DNA from: Streptomyces seoulensis
Lineage (GTDB): Bacteria; Actinomycetota; Actinomycetes; Streptomycetales; Streptomycetaceae
DNA: 64,000 bases
Direction: 5' to 3'
Assembly (NCBI RefSeq): GCF_004328625.1
Contig: NZ_CP032229.1
Location: 5,456,001-5,520,000, forward strand
Below are positions 1 to 9,400 of the stretch, in pieces. The position numbers and the translations under genes were made by a program. Every line of letters starts with the position of its first letter. The stretch's first letter is position 1. The notes beneath the pieces are model-generated. The model worked only from the letters and a program-made list of their open reading frames with translations, ran no database searches and had not been told where the DNA came from.

Positions 1-712
1 GGACCACGTCGGTGCCGGCCGCCTCGGTGGCCCGGCGCAGCGCGGCCGTGTCGAAGGGGCGGAGGGTCGTCGCATAGAGCACCGTCACGTCCAGGCCCTC
101 GGTCGCGGTGAGGACGGTGTCCAGCATCGGGCCGACCGCGACGACGACCCCGGCGCGCCCCTCACGCACGGTGAGGAAGCGGGCGCCGTCGACCGGGAGG
201 GGGAGCCGGTTGCGCTGGAGGGAGAGGCGTACGTACACCTTGTCGTCGCCCGCCGCCACGGCGTGCCGCAGCAGGGTCTCGGCCTCGTCGGGGTGGCCGG
301 GGACGTGCACGGTCCAGCCGTCCAGGGTGTCGAGGAGGGCGACGTCGCCGGGCGACATGTGGGTCTGCCCGCCGGCCGGCCAGTCGAAGGAGGCACCCGC
401 GCTGACCAGCACCGCGCCGGTGTCCTGGTGGCCGAGGTCCAGCTTGACCTGCTCGAAGGGGCGCTCCACGAGGAACGCGGCGAAGGTGTGCACGATGGGC
501 CGCATCCCGGTGAGCGACAGCCCGGCGGCGGTGCCGACGAGGAGCTGCTCGCGGATGCCGACGTTGATCAGCCGGTCGGGGTGGCGACGGGCGGCGTCGG
601 TGAACGCGTCCCGGCCGATCTCGGCGAGGACGACCGCGACCCGGGGGTCCTCGTCCAGCAGCCGGGAGGCGACGGTGCCGAACCGGTCACGCATGGTTTC
701 CATGATGTCCAC
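1..712 (-). CDS. Transketolase C-terminal subunit, partial
   Basis: This is the pyrimidine-binding plus C-terminal half of a split transketolase, which with its partner moves two-carbon ketol units in the pentose phosphate pathway. The translation shows the family stretches INVGIREQ, HTFAAFLVERPFEQVKLD and SPGDVALLDTLDGWTVHVPG. The frame is still open at the left edge of the window, so the C-terminus is missing. The start is taken as the GTG 24 bases after the stop of the N-terminal subunit; an ATG three codons further in is an alternative. The two subunits clearly form one operon. The GIREQ segment carries the conserved glutamate that activates thiamine diphosphate in this family. Confidence 0.88.
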   Translation of the reverse strand, partial: MDIMETMRDRFGTVASRLLDEDPRVAVVLAEIGRDAFTDAARRHPDRLINVGIREQLLVGTAAGLSLTGMRPIVHTFAAFLVERPFEQVKLDLGHQDTGAVLVSAGASFDWPAGGQTHMSPGDVALLDTLDGWTVHVPGHPDEAETLLRHAVAAGDDKVYVRLSLQRNRLPLPVDGARFLTVREGRAGVVVAVGPMLDTVLTATEGLDVTVLYATTLRPFDTAALRRATEAAGTDVV

Positions 713-735
713 GATGGTGGGCCTTTCTGATCCGG

Positions 736-1434
736 TCAGCGGGCGTTCTTCGGTTCCACCCGGGCGACGACCGCGTGCGGCCGGCCGGGGTGCGGGGCGG
801 TGAAGGCTTCGTACAGCGCGGCGTGGTCGCGGCCGTCGACGGTGGCGGTGGACCAGTTCGCGGCCTCGAACCGGGCGGCGATGCCGCCGGGCAGGGCGTG
901 GCTGGCGGAGGCGTTGTCCACGACCACGGTGTGCAGCCGGTCCAGGCCGGCCGCACCGGCGTAGGCGATGGCCTCGTGATTGCTGCCCTCGTCCAGCTCG
1001 GCGTCGCCGATCAGCACCCAGACGGCGGGGCCGGTGAGCCCCTGGGCCCGCAGCCCGAGCGCGCTGCCGACGGCGAGCGGCAGCCCGTGCCCGAGCGACC
1101 CGCTGCCGATCTCGGCCCCCGGCACGAGCACCCGGTCCGGGTGATGCCCGAGCGGCGAGTCGTACGACCCGAAGCCGGGCAGCCACTCCTCGGGCACGAA
1201 CCCCTTCGCCGCGAGCACGGCGTAGTACGCCATCGGCCCGTGCCCCTTGCTCAGCAGGAACCGGTCCCGGTCCGGGGAGTCCGCCCGCCCGGGGGTGACA
1301 CCGAGCACCCGGTCGTAGAGCACCCACAGCACGTCGAGCGTGGAGGTGGCGGCGAAGTCGTGCTTCTCGTCGCCGGTCATCAGGCTCATCAGCCGGGGCA
1401 GATCGTCGTAGCCGTGGTCCGCTGTGATCGTCAT
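736..1434 (-). CDS. Transketolase N-terminal (ThDP-binding) subunit
   Basis: This 232-residue protein is the thiamine-diphosphate-binding half of a split transketolase. It has the LSKGHGPMAYYAVLAAKG and GSLGHGLPLAVGSALG stretches typical of the family, followed by GDAELDEGSNHEA and VVDNAS, which correspond to the metal/ThDP motif GDG...N. The third position of that motif is alanine here instead of the usual glycine. It lies immediately upstream of the C-terminal subunit and is read in the same direction, so the two should be made together. Split transketolases in actinomycetes usually belong to accessory sugar pathways rather than being the main enzyme, but nothing in this window shows the substrate. 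Confidence 0.9.
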   Translation of the reverse strand: MTITADHGYDDLPRLMSLMTGDEKHDFAATSTLDVLWVLYDRVLGVTPGRADSPDRDRFLLSKGHGPMAYYAVLAAKGFVPEEWLPGFGSYDSPLGHHPDRVLVPGAEIGSGSLGHGLPLAVGSALGLRAQGLTGPAVWVLIGDAELDEGSNHEAIAYAGAAGLDRLHTVVVDNASASHALPGGIAARFEAANWSTATVDGRDHAALYEAFTAPHPGRPHAVVARVEPKNAR

Positions 1435-1556
1435 GCCGTCGATCCTGCAACCTCAAGCCCTCTTGAGGTCAAGAACGGCCGTGCGCGAGCACGGACCCAA
1501 GTGCGGTAGAGTTTCCCTGCGCGTTTCGGCCAGGGAAACCCCAGGTCAAACAGCAT

Positions 1557-1630
<74 letters not shown>

Positions 1631-1644
1631 CTCGTGAGAGTCGC

Positions 1645-1692
1645 AGATCAGGGCCGGTTTCGGAGAAATCCGAAACCGGCCCTGATCTTTTT
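1645..1692 (+). terminator. Intrinsic terminator after tRNA-Pro
   Basis: A perfect 19-base-pair stem (1645-1663 with 1670-1688) closes a six-base AGAAAT loop and runs into a short T tract. It ends the tRNA transcript and, being symmetrical, can also stop the five-gene operon arriving from the right, whose last stop codon is at 1724. Confidence 0.92.
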
Positions 1693-1723
1693 CCGGAACC
1701 GGGTCGAGGGCCGGAGGGTCGTT

Positions 1724-2284
1724 TCAGGCGCCGTCCCGGCTCGCCGGTACGGGGTGTGCGTCCGCCCGGTCCACCGCGTAGGTCTGGCCGCCCCCTTCGA
1801 TGTTGCTCTGCGCGCGGCGGTAGGCGCGTCGGCCCGGAGGCTCCGCCGCGCGGTTCTGCTCGCCGCAGCGGGAGGTCAGCTCCGCGAGTACGGCACGCGC
1901 GTCGTCGAGCGCGAGCACGGGGAGATCCACGGTGCGGGTCTGGCGGGCCGCCGTCTGTACCTCGAGGTAGGCGTTCGCGCAGGCGGTGGCGTGGGACATG
2001 CGCTGGGGTGCGTTCACGGTGGTCATGACGGCACCCAGCCCGGCGGAGACCAGCGCGAGGATGCCGGCGGCGACGCGTCCGGTCGACTCCACCAGGGCGG
2101 TCGTCCCGGCCACCGCCGCGAGCAGGGTGGTGGGAATGCCCATCAGCAGGTGCACGCCCCGCCAGTGCTTCGCGGTCTCGAACTGCGTCTGCGCGCTGTA
2201 CATCGCGCTCTCCTCGACCCGCCGGAGCTCGTCCGCGATCGCCGCCCGCCGCGCACCGGGATCGGACTGAGGGCTCTCTGCCAC
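1724..2284 (-). CDS. SLATT-type two-helix membrane protein
   Basis: This is a 186-residue protein with a soluble helical start, two adjacent hydrophobic segments (GVHLLMGIPTTLLAAVAGTT and AAGILALVSAGLGAVMTTVN) and a helical tail that includes CANAYLEVQTAARQ. This layout matches the SLATT family, membrane proteins predicted to act as pore-forming effectors in nucleotide-activated conflict systems. The GTG start is preceded by AAGGTGG at a good distance; the longer open frame upstream overlaps the previous gene and has no signal. It is the last gene of a leftward five-gene operon, 26 bases after the preceding stop. An effector role is inferred from the family and has not been shown here. Confidence 0.75.
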   Translation of the reverse strand: MAESPQSDPGARRAAIADELRRVEESAMYSAQTQFETAKHWRGVHLLMGIPTTLLAAVAGTTALVESTGRVAAGILALVSAGLGAVMTTVNAPQRMSHATACANAYLEVQTAARQTRTVDLPVLALDDARAVLAELTSRCGEQNRAAEPPGRRAYRRAQSNIEGGGQTYAVDRADAHPVPASRDGA

Positions 2285-2310
2285 GTCGTACCACCTTGTC
2301 GTCGTCCGGG

Positions 2311-3669
2311 TCAGCGGGTCACCTCGTCGCGGTGGAGCCGGAGGGCCACCGGCACCGGGTGCCCGGCCGGGAGCGCCGCCGCCGCGCTCTCCCACAGGCG
2401 CTGGGTGGCGGCGGAGGAGGCACGCAGGGAGGGCACCAGATCGGTGGCGGGCACGTTCCGCAGCGCGGTGAACGGGATCGCGGGCTCGTCCGCCACGAGG
2501 TCGAGGCGGCTCGGCCGGGAGAACAGTTCGAGGGTGCCCAGCAGGGAGTCCGCTCTCTCGCGCAGCGCGATCCACAAGCGCGCCGTTCCCGTCTCCGCCG
2601 TGCGGATCGTCAGCGGTGCCACGAGGCCCTCCCGGGATGTCGTCCAGGCACCCTCGTCCGTGCCCGGGGGCGCGGGCACGGTGAGCATCACCCGTACTCG
2701 GCCCCCGGGTGTGTGGTCGGCCCGCAGCTCGAACGACTCGTCCCGGACGGTCGTCCGGTAGCCGGAGCCCGTGGTGCGGGCAGCGGCGGGGAGTACGGGG
2801 TCCATACGGAGGACGAGAGAGGGGGAGGGGGAGCGCCGGTCCGGCCGGTCGGGCCGCAGCCTGGTGGCGATCACCCGGGCGGTGTGCCGCAGCAAGGGGT
2901 CCTGTGAGCCGAGACGTTCGGCGAGAAGGGAGAGCCGGCGGGTGGTGGAGTCGGGGAGCCGCTCCGGGCGGGCGGCCAGCAGACCGGTCAGCAGAGCGGC
3001 GGCCTCACGCCGCAACACGACCGGTTCCCGGCCCTCCCGCAGTGCCCGTTCCAGCACCGCGAGGGGACCGGCCAGCCGGGTCGCCGCCGGGGTGAACCAG
3101 TGGCGGAGTTCGAAGGCCGGGCGTTCGACGGGGCCGGCTGCGTCGAGCATCGTCAGGACGTTTCCCGCGACCGCCTCCAGGCCGGCCCAGGGCAGCGCGT
3201 GGAAAAGGACGGGTGGCGGCTCGGTCTCGTCGGCGAGCCGGTGCAGCAGCACGTGCCTGAGGTCGAGACTCTCTCCCGCGAGGACACGCAGGACGTCCGG
3301 ATCGGAGGGCGGGACGCCCCACCGCGCCTCCATACGGGAGACCAACTGGGCGCCGGCCGTGCTCGCGGGCAGGGGCCGGCCGTAGTCGTCCAGCTCTACG
3401 TAGGCCGTGTCGTGCCCGGGGTGGTGGAGGGCCAGGGCGGGAACGGCCGGGCCGTCGCCCCGCCGGGCGGTAAGGCCCACCCGTCGCCAGGCCGGGTCCT
3501 GGAACAGGGGGAGAGACCGGGCGTCTGTCCGTTCGGCCCCGTCGTTCACGACGCCCGTGACACGGTGATCGCCGAACTCCGGGGGGCCGGCGTCCAGGCG
3601 CGCCACCCAGCGGGCCAGGGGCCGGTGCGGTGCGGACGGAGTGGCGGCGGAGGTGGGCGGCCCGTTCAC
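2311..3669 (-). CDS. Conserved-looking protein of unknown function, operon gene 4
   Basis: I do not recognise this 452-residue protein. It has no signal peptide and no clear membrane segment, and is rich in Leu, Arg, Ala and Pro. The middle part (about residues 150-280) reads as a run of short amphipathic helices, and the C-terminal third looks more like beta strands (for example RVRVMLTVPAP and LVAPLTIRTAETGTARLWIAL). Its ATG overlaps the stop of the nucleotidyltransferase gene by four bases, so the two are translationally coupled and their products are probably needed in fixed proportion. Its position between a nucleotidyltransferase and a SLATT membrane protein suggests an adaptor or a nucleotide- or protein-binding role, but that is a guess. 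Confidence 0.8.
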   Translation of the reverse strand: MNGPPTSAATPSAPHRPLARWVARLDAGPPEFGDHRVTGVVNDGAERTDARSLPLFQDPAWRRVGLTARRGDGPAVPALALHHPGHDTAYVELDDYGRPLPASTAGAQLVSRMEARWGVPPSDPDVLRVLAGESLDLRHVLLHRLADETEPPPVLFHALPWAGLEAVAGNVLTMLDAAGPVERPAFELRHWFTPAATRLAGPLAVLERALREGREPVVLRREAAALLTGLLAARPERLPDSTTRRLSLLAERLGSQDPLLRHTARVIATRLRPDRPDRRSPSPSLVLRMDPVLPAAARTTGSGYRTTVRDESFELRADHTPGGRVRVMLTVPAPPGTDEGAWTTSREGLVAPLTIRTAETGTARLWIALRERADSLLGTLELFSRPSRLDLVADEPAIPFTALRNVPATDLVPSLRASSAATQRLWESAAAALPAGHPVPVALRLHRDEVTR

Positions 3670-4844
3670 GCACGGCTCCCCAGCAACGCCTCGAACAAGC
3701 GCTCAACGCTGGGCCCCAGCGAGCGCGCCGCGGCTGACTGCCGTTCCGCCTGGACGGTGCCCAGACATTCGTGATGCAGGGCGCACAGTCGCTGCCACGC
3801 GGTGTCCCCGCGCTCCCGGACCGCACCGGCCAGATCGTCCGGGAACTCGGCCGTCCAGGCGCACAGTTCGCGTGTGTCCACCGGACCCTCGGCCTCCCAT
3901 CGCACGAGGAACTTCACCGCCCGCAGGACGAGTTCGCTCCGGATCAGGGGATCGGACGACCGGTTGGCCGGGGTCAGGGCGCGCCCCGGCACCGCCAGGT
4001 CGGACAGCCCGCGCCCGCTCGGATCGATGACGAGATGGCGCTCGAAGTCGTACAGGATGCTGTTGACCGTGAAGTCCCGTTGCCTGCTGTCAGCGGCGAG
4101 GTCGGTGCCGGTGGCGGGGAAGCCGAAACCCTCCTGCCCCAGCCCCCGGTATTCCAGCAACGCCGTGGACAGGCCGACGTCGTACACCGTGCACACGAGG
4201 CTGTCGGGGCTCACCCGGGTCCTCAGCTCGTAGCTCTCACCGTCCTCCTCCAGAGCCTCGCGTGCCAGTTCCGCGTACCGGCCCGCCGGTGCCGTGCCCG
4301 TCAGATCCAGGTCCCGGACCGCTTCCCGGCCGTGCTCGGACAGCAGTTCCCGGGACGCTCCGCCGGTCAGCCAGAGTTCGTGTCCGGCCGCCCGCACCCT
4401 CCGGGCGACGGGCTCGACCACCGTCGCCCAGGGCGCGGACCCGTCGGCCAGCAGGTCGCGCACGGCCGCCGGAAGACAGCGCGATCTGCGAGCGGCGGGT
4501 ACGACCGCCGTCTTTGGCAGCCGGTGGTGCGGGAGCCGGTCGTCGCCGGGGGCCGGAGGCCGGGCGGCGGGGACCGGGCGAAGCGGGGGCGAGGCGGAGC
4601 CCAGGTCGCTCTCCGCCAGCAGCCGGTCGTATCGCGCCCCGGGCGGTGTCCCTTGCGGCGGCGGCTCGTAACCGAAACCGAGGACACTCTCACCGTCCAC
4701 CACGTCCCCGGTCATGACCGGGCCGTGCGGCCCGCGACGTTCGGGCTCCGGCGCGGCGGGGGAGTGGGGCGGGCAGCCGCGACCGCAGCCGCACTCCGTC
4801 GCCTCCGCCGTCCCGGCGTCCCCGATGTCGTCCGTGCAGGTCAT
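3666..4844 (-). CDS. CCA-adding-type nucleotidyltransferase domain protein
   Basis: This 392-residue protein carries the head domain of class II poly(A) polymerase/CCA-adding enzymes. Residues 157-162 read LWLTGG, followed by the catalytic pair D178 and D180 (VRDLDLTG). RQRDFTVNSILYD at 254-266 matches the RRDFTINAMxYD motif, and DPSGRGLSDL matches the region after it. The usual HD or tRNA-binding tail of a housekeeping enzyme is not evident, and the first 130 residues are a Cys- and Pro-rich extension found outside the standard family. The ATG chosen has GGGAGGA before it and overlaps the upstream stop as ATGA. The gene is coupled on both sides. Retained catalytic aspartates suggest real nucleotidyl transfer to an unknown acceptor, perhaps tRNA, a small molecule or a protein. 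Confidence 0.8.
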   Translation of the reverse strand: MTCTDDIGDAGTAEATECGCGRGCPPHSPAAPEPERRGPHGPVMTGDVVDGESVLGFGYEPPPQGTPPGARYDRLLAESDLGSASPPLRPVPAARPPAPGDDRLPHHRLPKTAVVPAARRSRCLPAAVRDLLADGSAPWATVVEPVARRVRAAGHELWLTGGASRELLSEHGREAVRDLDLTGTAPAGRYAELAREALEEDGESYELRTRVSPDSLVCTVYDVGLSTALLEYRGLGQEGFGFPATGTDLAADSRQRDFTVNSILYDFERHLVIDPSGRGLSDLAVPGRALTPANRSSDPLIRSELVLRAVKFLVRWEAEGPVDTRELCAWTAEFPDDLAGAVRERGDTAWQRLCALHHECLGTVQAERQSAAARSLGPSVERLFEALLGSRA

Positions 4845-6472
4845 GGCTCGATCCTCCCCACCCACAGGGCCTTGCCGCCGGAACCCGAACGCAGTTGCAG
4901 TCTTCCTTCGAGTGAGGGCTCGTAGATCTGACCCTGGTAGGTATCGAGGTCGTTGTCCGCCGGGATGCCCAGCAGCGCGATGTCGGCGAGCTGTTCGGCG
5001 GTGCAGGTGATGTTCTGCCCGGGCTCGTCGACGCAGCGATGGGCCGCGAGGCCGGGGAACACGATGCCGTTCTCCTTCCGGCCCGGATGACTGCTCAGCA
5101 GCTTCACCAGCTCACGGCGGCCCTTGGCGGTGCCGATCGCCTTCTTCGTCTCGTTGTCGCAGGAGCCGCACAGGGCCCGCAGGCGTGCGGCGTCGTCATC
5201 CTCGGCGGCGTCTTTGATGCGCTGCGCCAAGGCCCGCAGATGTGCCGGGAACGGCTCACCCCGGTCCGTCGTGCCCACCACGCCGCTCGACCCCGGCTCC
5301 TCGGCCGGCGCGGGCGCGGGCGCCCTCGCGCTCTCCCCCGGGGTGAAGGCGAATTCGGACACCCCGGAGCCGAGGGCATGGCGTTCGTGATGCCGGTCGG
5401 TGAACTCCAGGTCGCCGAGTACGGGGATGTAGAACTCCTCGTCCTTGCGCGGCACCACCCGAGGGGGCACCAGAATCCGCGCACTGCGCCCCTGGGCGCC
5501 GTAGCCGACCGCCCGCATACCCGTGCCGATGAAACGCCACTTGCCGTCGTGCAGGTAGTACGACACGAAGCGCGCGGGAGGTACGGCCTGGCAGCTCTGC
5601 AGTGGCCCGAAGGTCACGGTGACGCCGTCGCCTGCCCAGGCGAGGCCCGTGACCAGCGCGCGCTCCTTCAGCAGCGCACGGGTCATCGCCGCGTCGGCCG
5701 GACGTGCGGGAGCCTGGCGGCCCTTCCGGCCGTACGTCGCGAGCAGCGCGTTCCCGTAAGTCCAGCAGGCCCCGCCGGAGTCGGCCGAGGACCAGGCGAC
5801 GCGCCGTCCGTCGGGGGACTGCAGACCCTCCACCATCGAGGTCGGCGCCCGGGCCGGGAGGAACGGCCGGACCGTGCCGGAACCGTCGACGGCCAGGAGC
5901 TGGTACTGGCCCCGGCCGGCTTCCTGTTCGGGCAGCGGATCGGCCACCGTCACCATGTCCCGGCCGCCGGCGGCGAGTTTGGCGTAGTCCCCCACCGGAT
6001 CGCGCAGTGGTACGCGCCGGGCTCCTTGTCCGGCCCCGACGAGCAGCAGTGCGTCGCCGTCGCTGGTCAGCGTGGCGACCTCCGCGCCCAGGAAACCCAC
6101 TCCGTGGCAGGCGCACGGGATCTTCCGCTCGCGGCCGGTGGCGATGTCGAGGCGGTGCAGCCTGCGGCCGTCGTGGCTGCGGGGGTCGTTCTCGTCGTCG
6201 ATCCACGCCAGCGCCGATCCGTCGGGCGACCACCGGACGTAGTCCGCGGCGGCGTTCGTCCGCGCGCCCCGCCAGGTCCTGCCGTCCGCGTCCGCGAGCA
6301 CGATCTCCCGCGAGAGCGGCCGGACGAACGCGAGCACGGGGGCACCATGGGCTCCCTCCGGTCCGCCGCCCTTCGACGCGGGGTGTCCTCCGCCCGGGTC
6401 GCACGCCGAGGCCAGCATCGTGCCCATGACCAGAGCCACGAGCCAACTCGTCAGTCCGCCAAGCCGGTTCAC
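4841..6472 (-). CDS. Beta-propeller lipoprotein, operon gene 2
   Basis: This 543-residue protein starts with a GTG that overlaps the stop of the WD40 gene as GTGA. It begins with a basic, then hydrophobic segment ending in TMLASAC, a plausible lipobox, so the protein should be exported and lipid-anchored. The following part holds TolB/WD-like blades, such as VRWSPDGSALAWIDDEND and LQSPDGRRVAWSSADSGG. The last 150 residues form a separate domain with five cysteines (CGSC, HRC and TC among them). No enzyme motif is visible. It may form an extracytoplasmic partner for the propeller of the preceding membrane protein. Confidence 0.75.
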   Translation of the reverse strand: MNRLGGLTSWLVALVMGTMLASACDPGGGHPASKGGGPEGAHGAPVLAFVRPLSREIVLADADGRTWRGARTNAAADYVRWSPDGSALAWIDDENDPRSHDGRRLHRLDIATGRERKIPCACHGVGFLGAEVATLTSDGDALLLVGAGQGARRVPLRDPVGDYAKLAAGGRDMVTVADPLPEQEAGRGQYQLLAVDGSGTVRPFLPARAPTSMVEGLQSPDGRRVAWSSADSGGACWTYGNALLATYGRKGRQAPARPADAAMTRALLKERALVTGLAWAGDGVTVTFGPLQSCQAVPPARFVSYYLHDGKWRFIGTGMRAVGYGAQGRSARILVPPRVVPRKDEEFYIPVLGDLEFTDRHHERHALGSGVSEFAFTPGESARAPAPAPAEEPGSSGVVGTTDRGEPFPAHLRALAQRIKDAAEDDDAARLRALCGSCDNETKKAIGTAKGRRELVKLLSSHPGRKENGIVFPGLAAHRCVDEPGQNITCTAEQLADIALLGIPADNDLDTYQGQIYEPSLEGRLQLRSGSGGKALWVGRIEP

Positions 6473-9400
6473 CCGGTCACGTCCTCGCACAGCTCGATGA
6501 ACCCCACGGACTCGTCCACGTACTCCTTCCATTCGTCGCGCGACAGACCACCGCCGGCCCAGTCGCACATCCGCCGCGTGAGCGAGCCCTCGGTCATCTT
6601 CCAGATGTCGACCCCGCCCGGCCGCTTGTTCTCACGCTCGGGCGGAAGAGTGAGTCCCGAGAGATAGGCACCGTCCGGTGACCATTCCAGCGACACCACG
6701 GGCTTTTCAGCGGTGTCGTTGAGCTGCGGCATCGCCTGCTGCCCGGTCCTGAGGTTGTCGACGAGGATGTGATCCCCCATCGCGAACGCCACCAGCCGGC
6801 CGTCGGGCGAGAGGGCCACATCCCGGACGAGTTCACCCGCGGGCGGGCTCAGAGGCCGCCGCACCGGCGTCAGCTTCCTGCCGTCCAGCACCGTGATGCT
6901 GCCACTGACCCAGCTGAGGGCGACGAGCCGGGACCCGTCCGACGACATCGACAGCCGGACCACGTCGGGCGCGGCCACCGAACGCAGCCGCTTGCGGGTG
7001 ACCAGGTCCACCATGACGATCCGGGTGCTCTTCCCCGAGCCCTCGGTGAAGACGCCGGTGCTCCCGTGGATCGCGATTTCCGTCGAGTCGGACTTGAACG
7101 GGAGCGTGCCGAGGCGCTGCCAGTCCTTGGTCGACCAGATGCCGACGTCCCCGACCGCGTTGCGCGCAACCAGCAACTGGGCTTCGGGGACGAACGCGAC
7201 CTGGGCCACGATGCGATCCTCCAGTTTTCGCTTGCGGTCCTCGTCGGGTGACATCAGCAACTCCTGCTGATAGGTGCCGTCCCGCTTCCACACCGTCAGC
7301 GCGGCAAGGCCCCGGCTCTGTCCGCCCGCCGCCACGAACTTGTCCGACACCGCGAGGTCGTTGATGTACGAGGCGGAGGCCGGGTAGTCGGTGACGGGCT
7401 CGTACGAGGGCGCCGCGGCCCCGGACGTCCTGGGCACCGCGTCGAGGTCGATGGCGAACGCGCCGTAGGAGGTGTTCGTCATGAAGTCGGTGAGCGCCAG
7501 CGTGTGTCCGGAGCCGAAGGCCATGGCCGTGGACGGCTGAGTGGAGGGCAGCGCCCGCTGCACCGGATGGTTGCCGAGCACGGTCACCCGGTTGTCCCCC
7601 GCCGCCACGACCGTTCCGTCACCCGCCCGCACGGCGGCGACGGAACGCCCGCCGGTGGGCGCGGACAGAGCCCCGGAGCCGCTGTCCCCACCGGCCTGGA
7701 CGGGAACCACCGCGGTGCCGCTCTCGCCGGCGATCACCACATCGTCGCCGTCCTGTTCCAGGGCCGTCGGCCGGGAGGAGAGCGCGCCCAGCGGATAGGC
7801 GATCCTGCTGCGTCCGGCACGGTCCCAGGCCAGGACCCCGCCGTCCGTCGCCAGCGTCACGACGTCCTGGGAAGCCTGGACCAGTGACGCGTCGCCGGGG
7901 ACCTTGTCGGCCGGCACCACCTGCGACACCTTGCTCGTCCGCAGGTTCACGGCCACCACCTCGTTCGTGGTGAGCAGGAGCACCGCCTCGTCGTCGCTGC
8001 CGTCCGCGCCGGACGAGCCGGACACGATGTCCGCGCTGATCGCCGTACGGTTCGAGGCCAGCCGGCCGGCGAGTTCCTTCCCCGCGACATCCCTGAGCCG
8101 GGTGCAGCCCGTCACCGTACGACTGGTCGGATCGACGGTGGACACCGCGCCGTCGTCGAAGACGGTGGTGAGCGCGGACCCGTTCGCGGTGAAGCCCACC
8201 CCCACGATCTCGCTGTACTCCCCGGTGCAGTAAGGCGCCTTCACCTCACCCAGGGCATCGGGTCTGTCGCCCGTGGCGTCGTACAGCCGCAGGTCCCGGC
8301 CGTCGAGCGCCACCAGGACACCCGACGCGGTACCGCGTACGAGCCCGCTCGCCCGCCCCTTCACCTCGGCCAGCTTGTCCCCCGACCAGGTGTCCCACAC
8401 CCGGATCACGTCGTCGGCACCCGAGGTGTACGCCCGGTGCCCGGCGTCGTCGACGGCGAGAGCGCTGACCACCCGCTGGTCCGCCACCCAGCTGCGCACG
8501 GTGTTGCGGTTGGCCTCCAGGACTTCCTGGATGGCGTTCTCTGCCTCCGTGCTCTTCGGGTCGATCTCATGTCCGGCGAGTGCCAGCAGCCCGGCCTTGC
8601 GGGGCTCGTGGCCGCTGAGCCGGACGGCCTGTGCGGCGAGTCTGGCCGCCTCGGCGCGGCGGTTGTTCTCCCGGTTCTCGTCGCTGGTGGAGACCAGCGC
8701 GACGAGCGAGCCGACCAGGAGCGTCGACAGGACGACGGCCCCCAGCCGGTATGTCGCGCGCGGGTCGAGGCGACGGACGACCTTCGCGGCTTCCTCCACG
8801 GTGACCGCGCCCACGACATCGGCCTGGCTCGGATGACGGGACGCCTCCGCCTCGTCCCGTCTGGGCACCACTACCCGCTGGCCGTCCTCCACCGCGCGCA
8901 GCTTGCTCTCGTAGCCGGTGACGGACTCGATGACCCGCGGGTTCGCGGCGCTCACCGCGCCGATGACGGACGTACGCGGATTCGCCCTGCGCAGCCGCAG
9001 GGGGCCGAAGAGACTGGCCCGGGTCCTGCCGAGTTCCGTGAGCAGCACGGCCAGCGCCGCGCCGAAGGAGGAGTCGCTCACGTGGTCGACAGGGCCGTCC
9101 GCGTTCCACAGCGACCAGAGCACGGCCCCCCGGAGTTTCGGGGGACGTGCGGTCTGCCACGCGTCCTCGAGTGAGCCGCGGAAGCCCTCGTCGCCGAAGA
9201 ACGCCGACATGCTGCGCGGGTCAGGCAGCAGCCCCGACGGCAGTCCCCGTACCAGGTCCAGCCGGAGCTGGAAGCGCGAGCCGGTGTCACCACGCTCGGC
9301 GAGCACCGTCAGCCGGGGCCCGCGCAGAATCTTGGGCAGCGCTCCGTCGAGAGCGAGCAGGACGAGGCAGAGGTGGGCGCGCTGCTCGGGCGGTGCGGCG

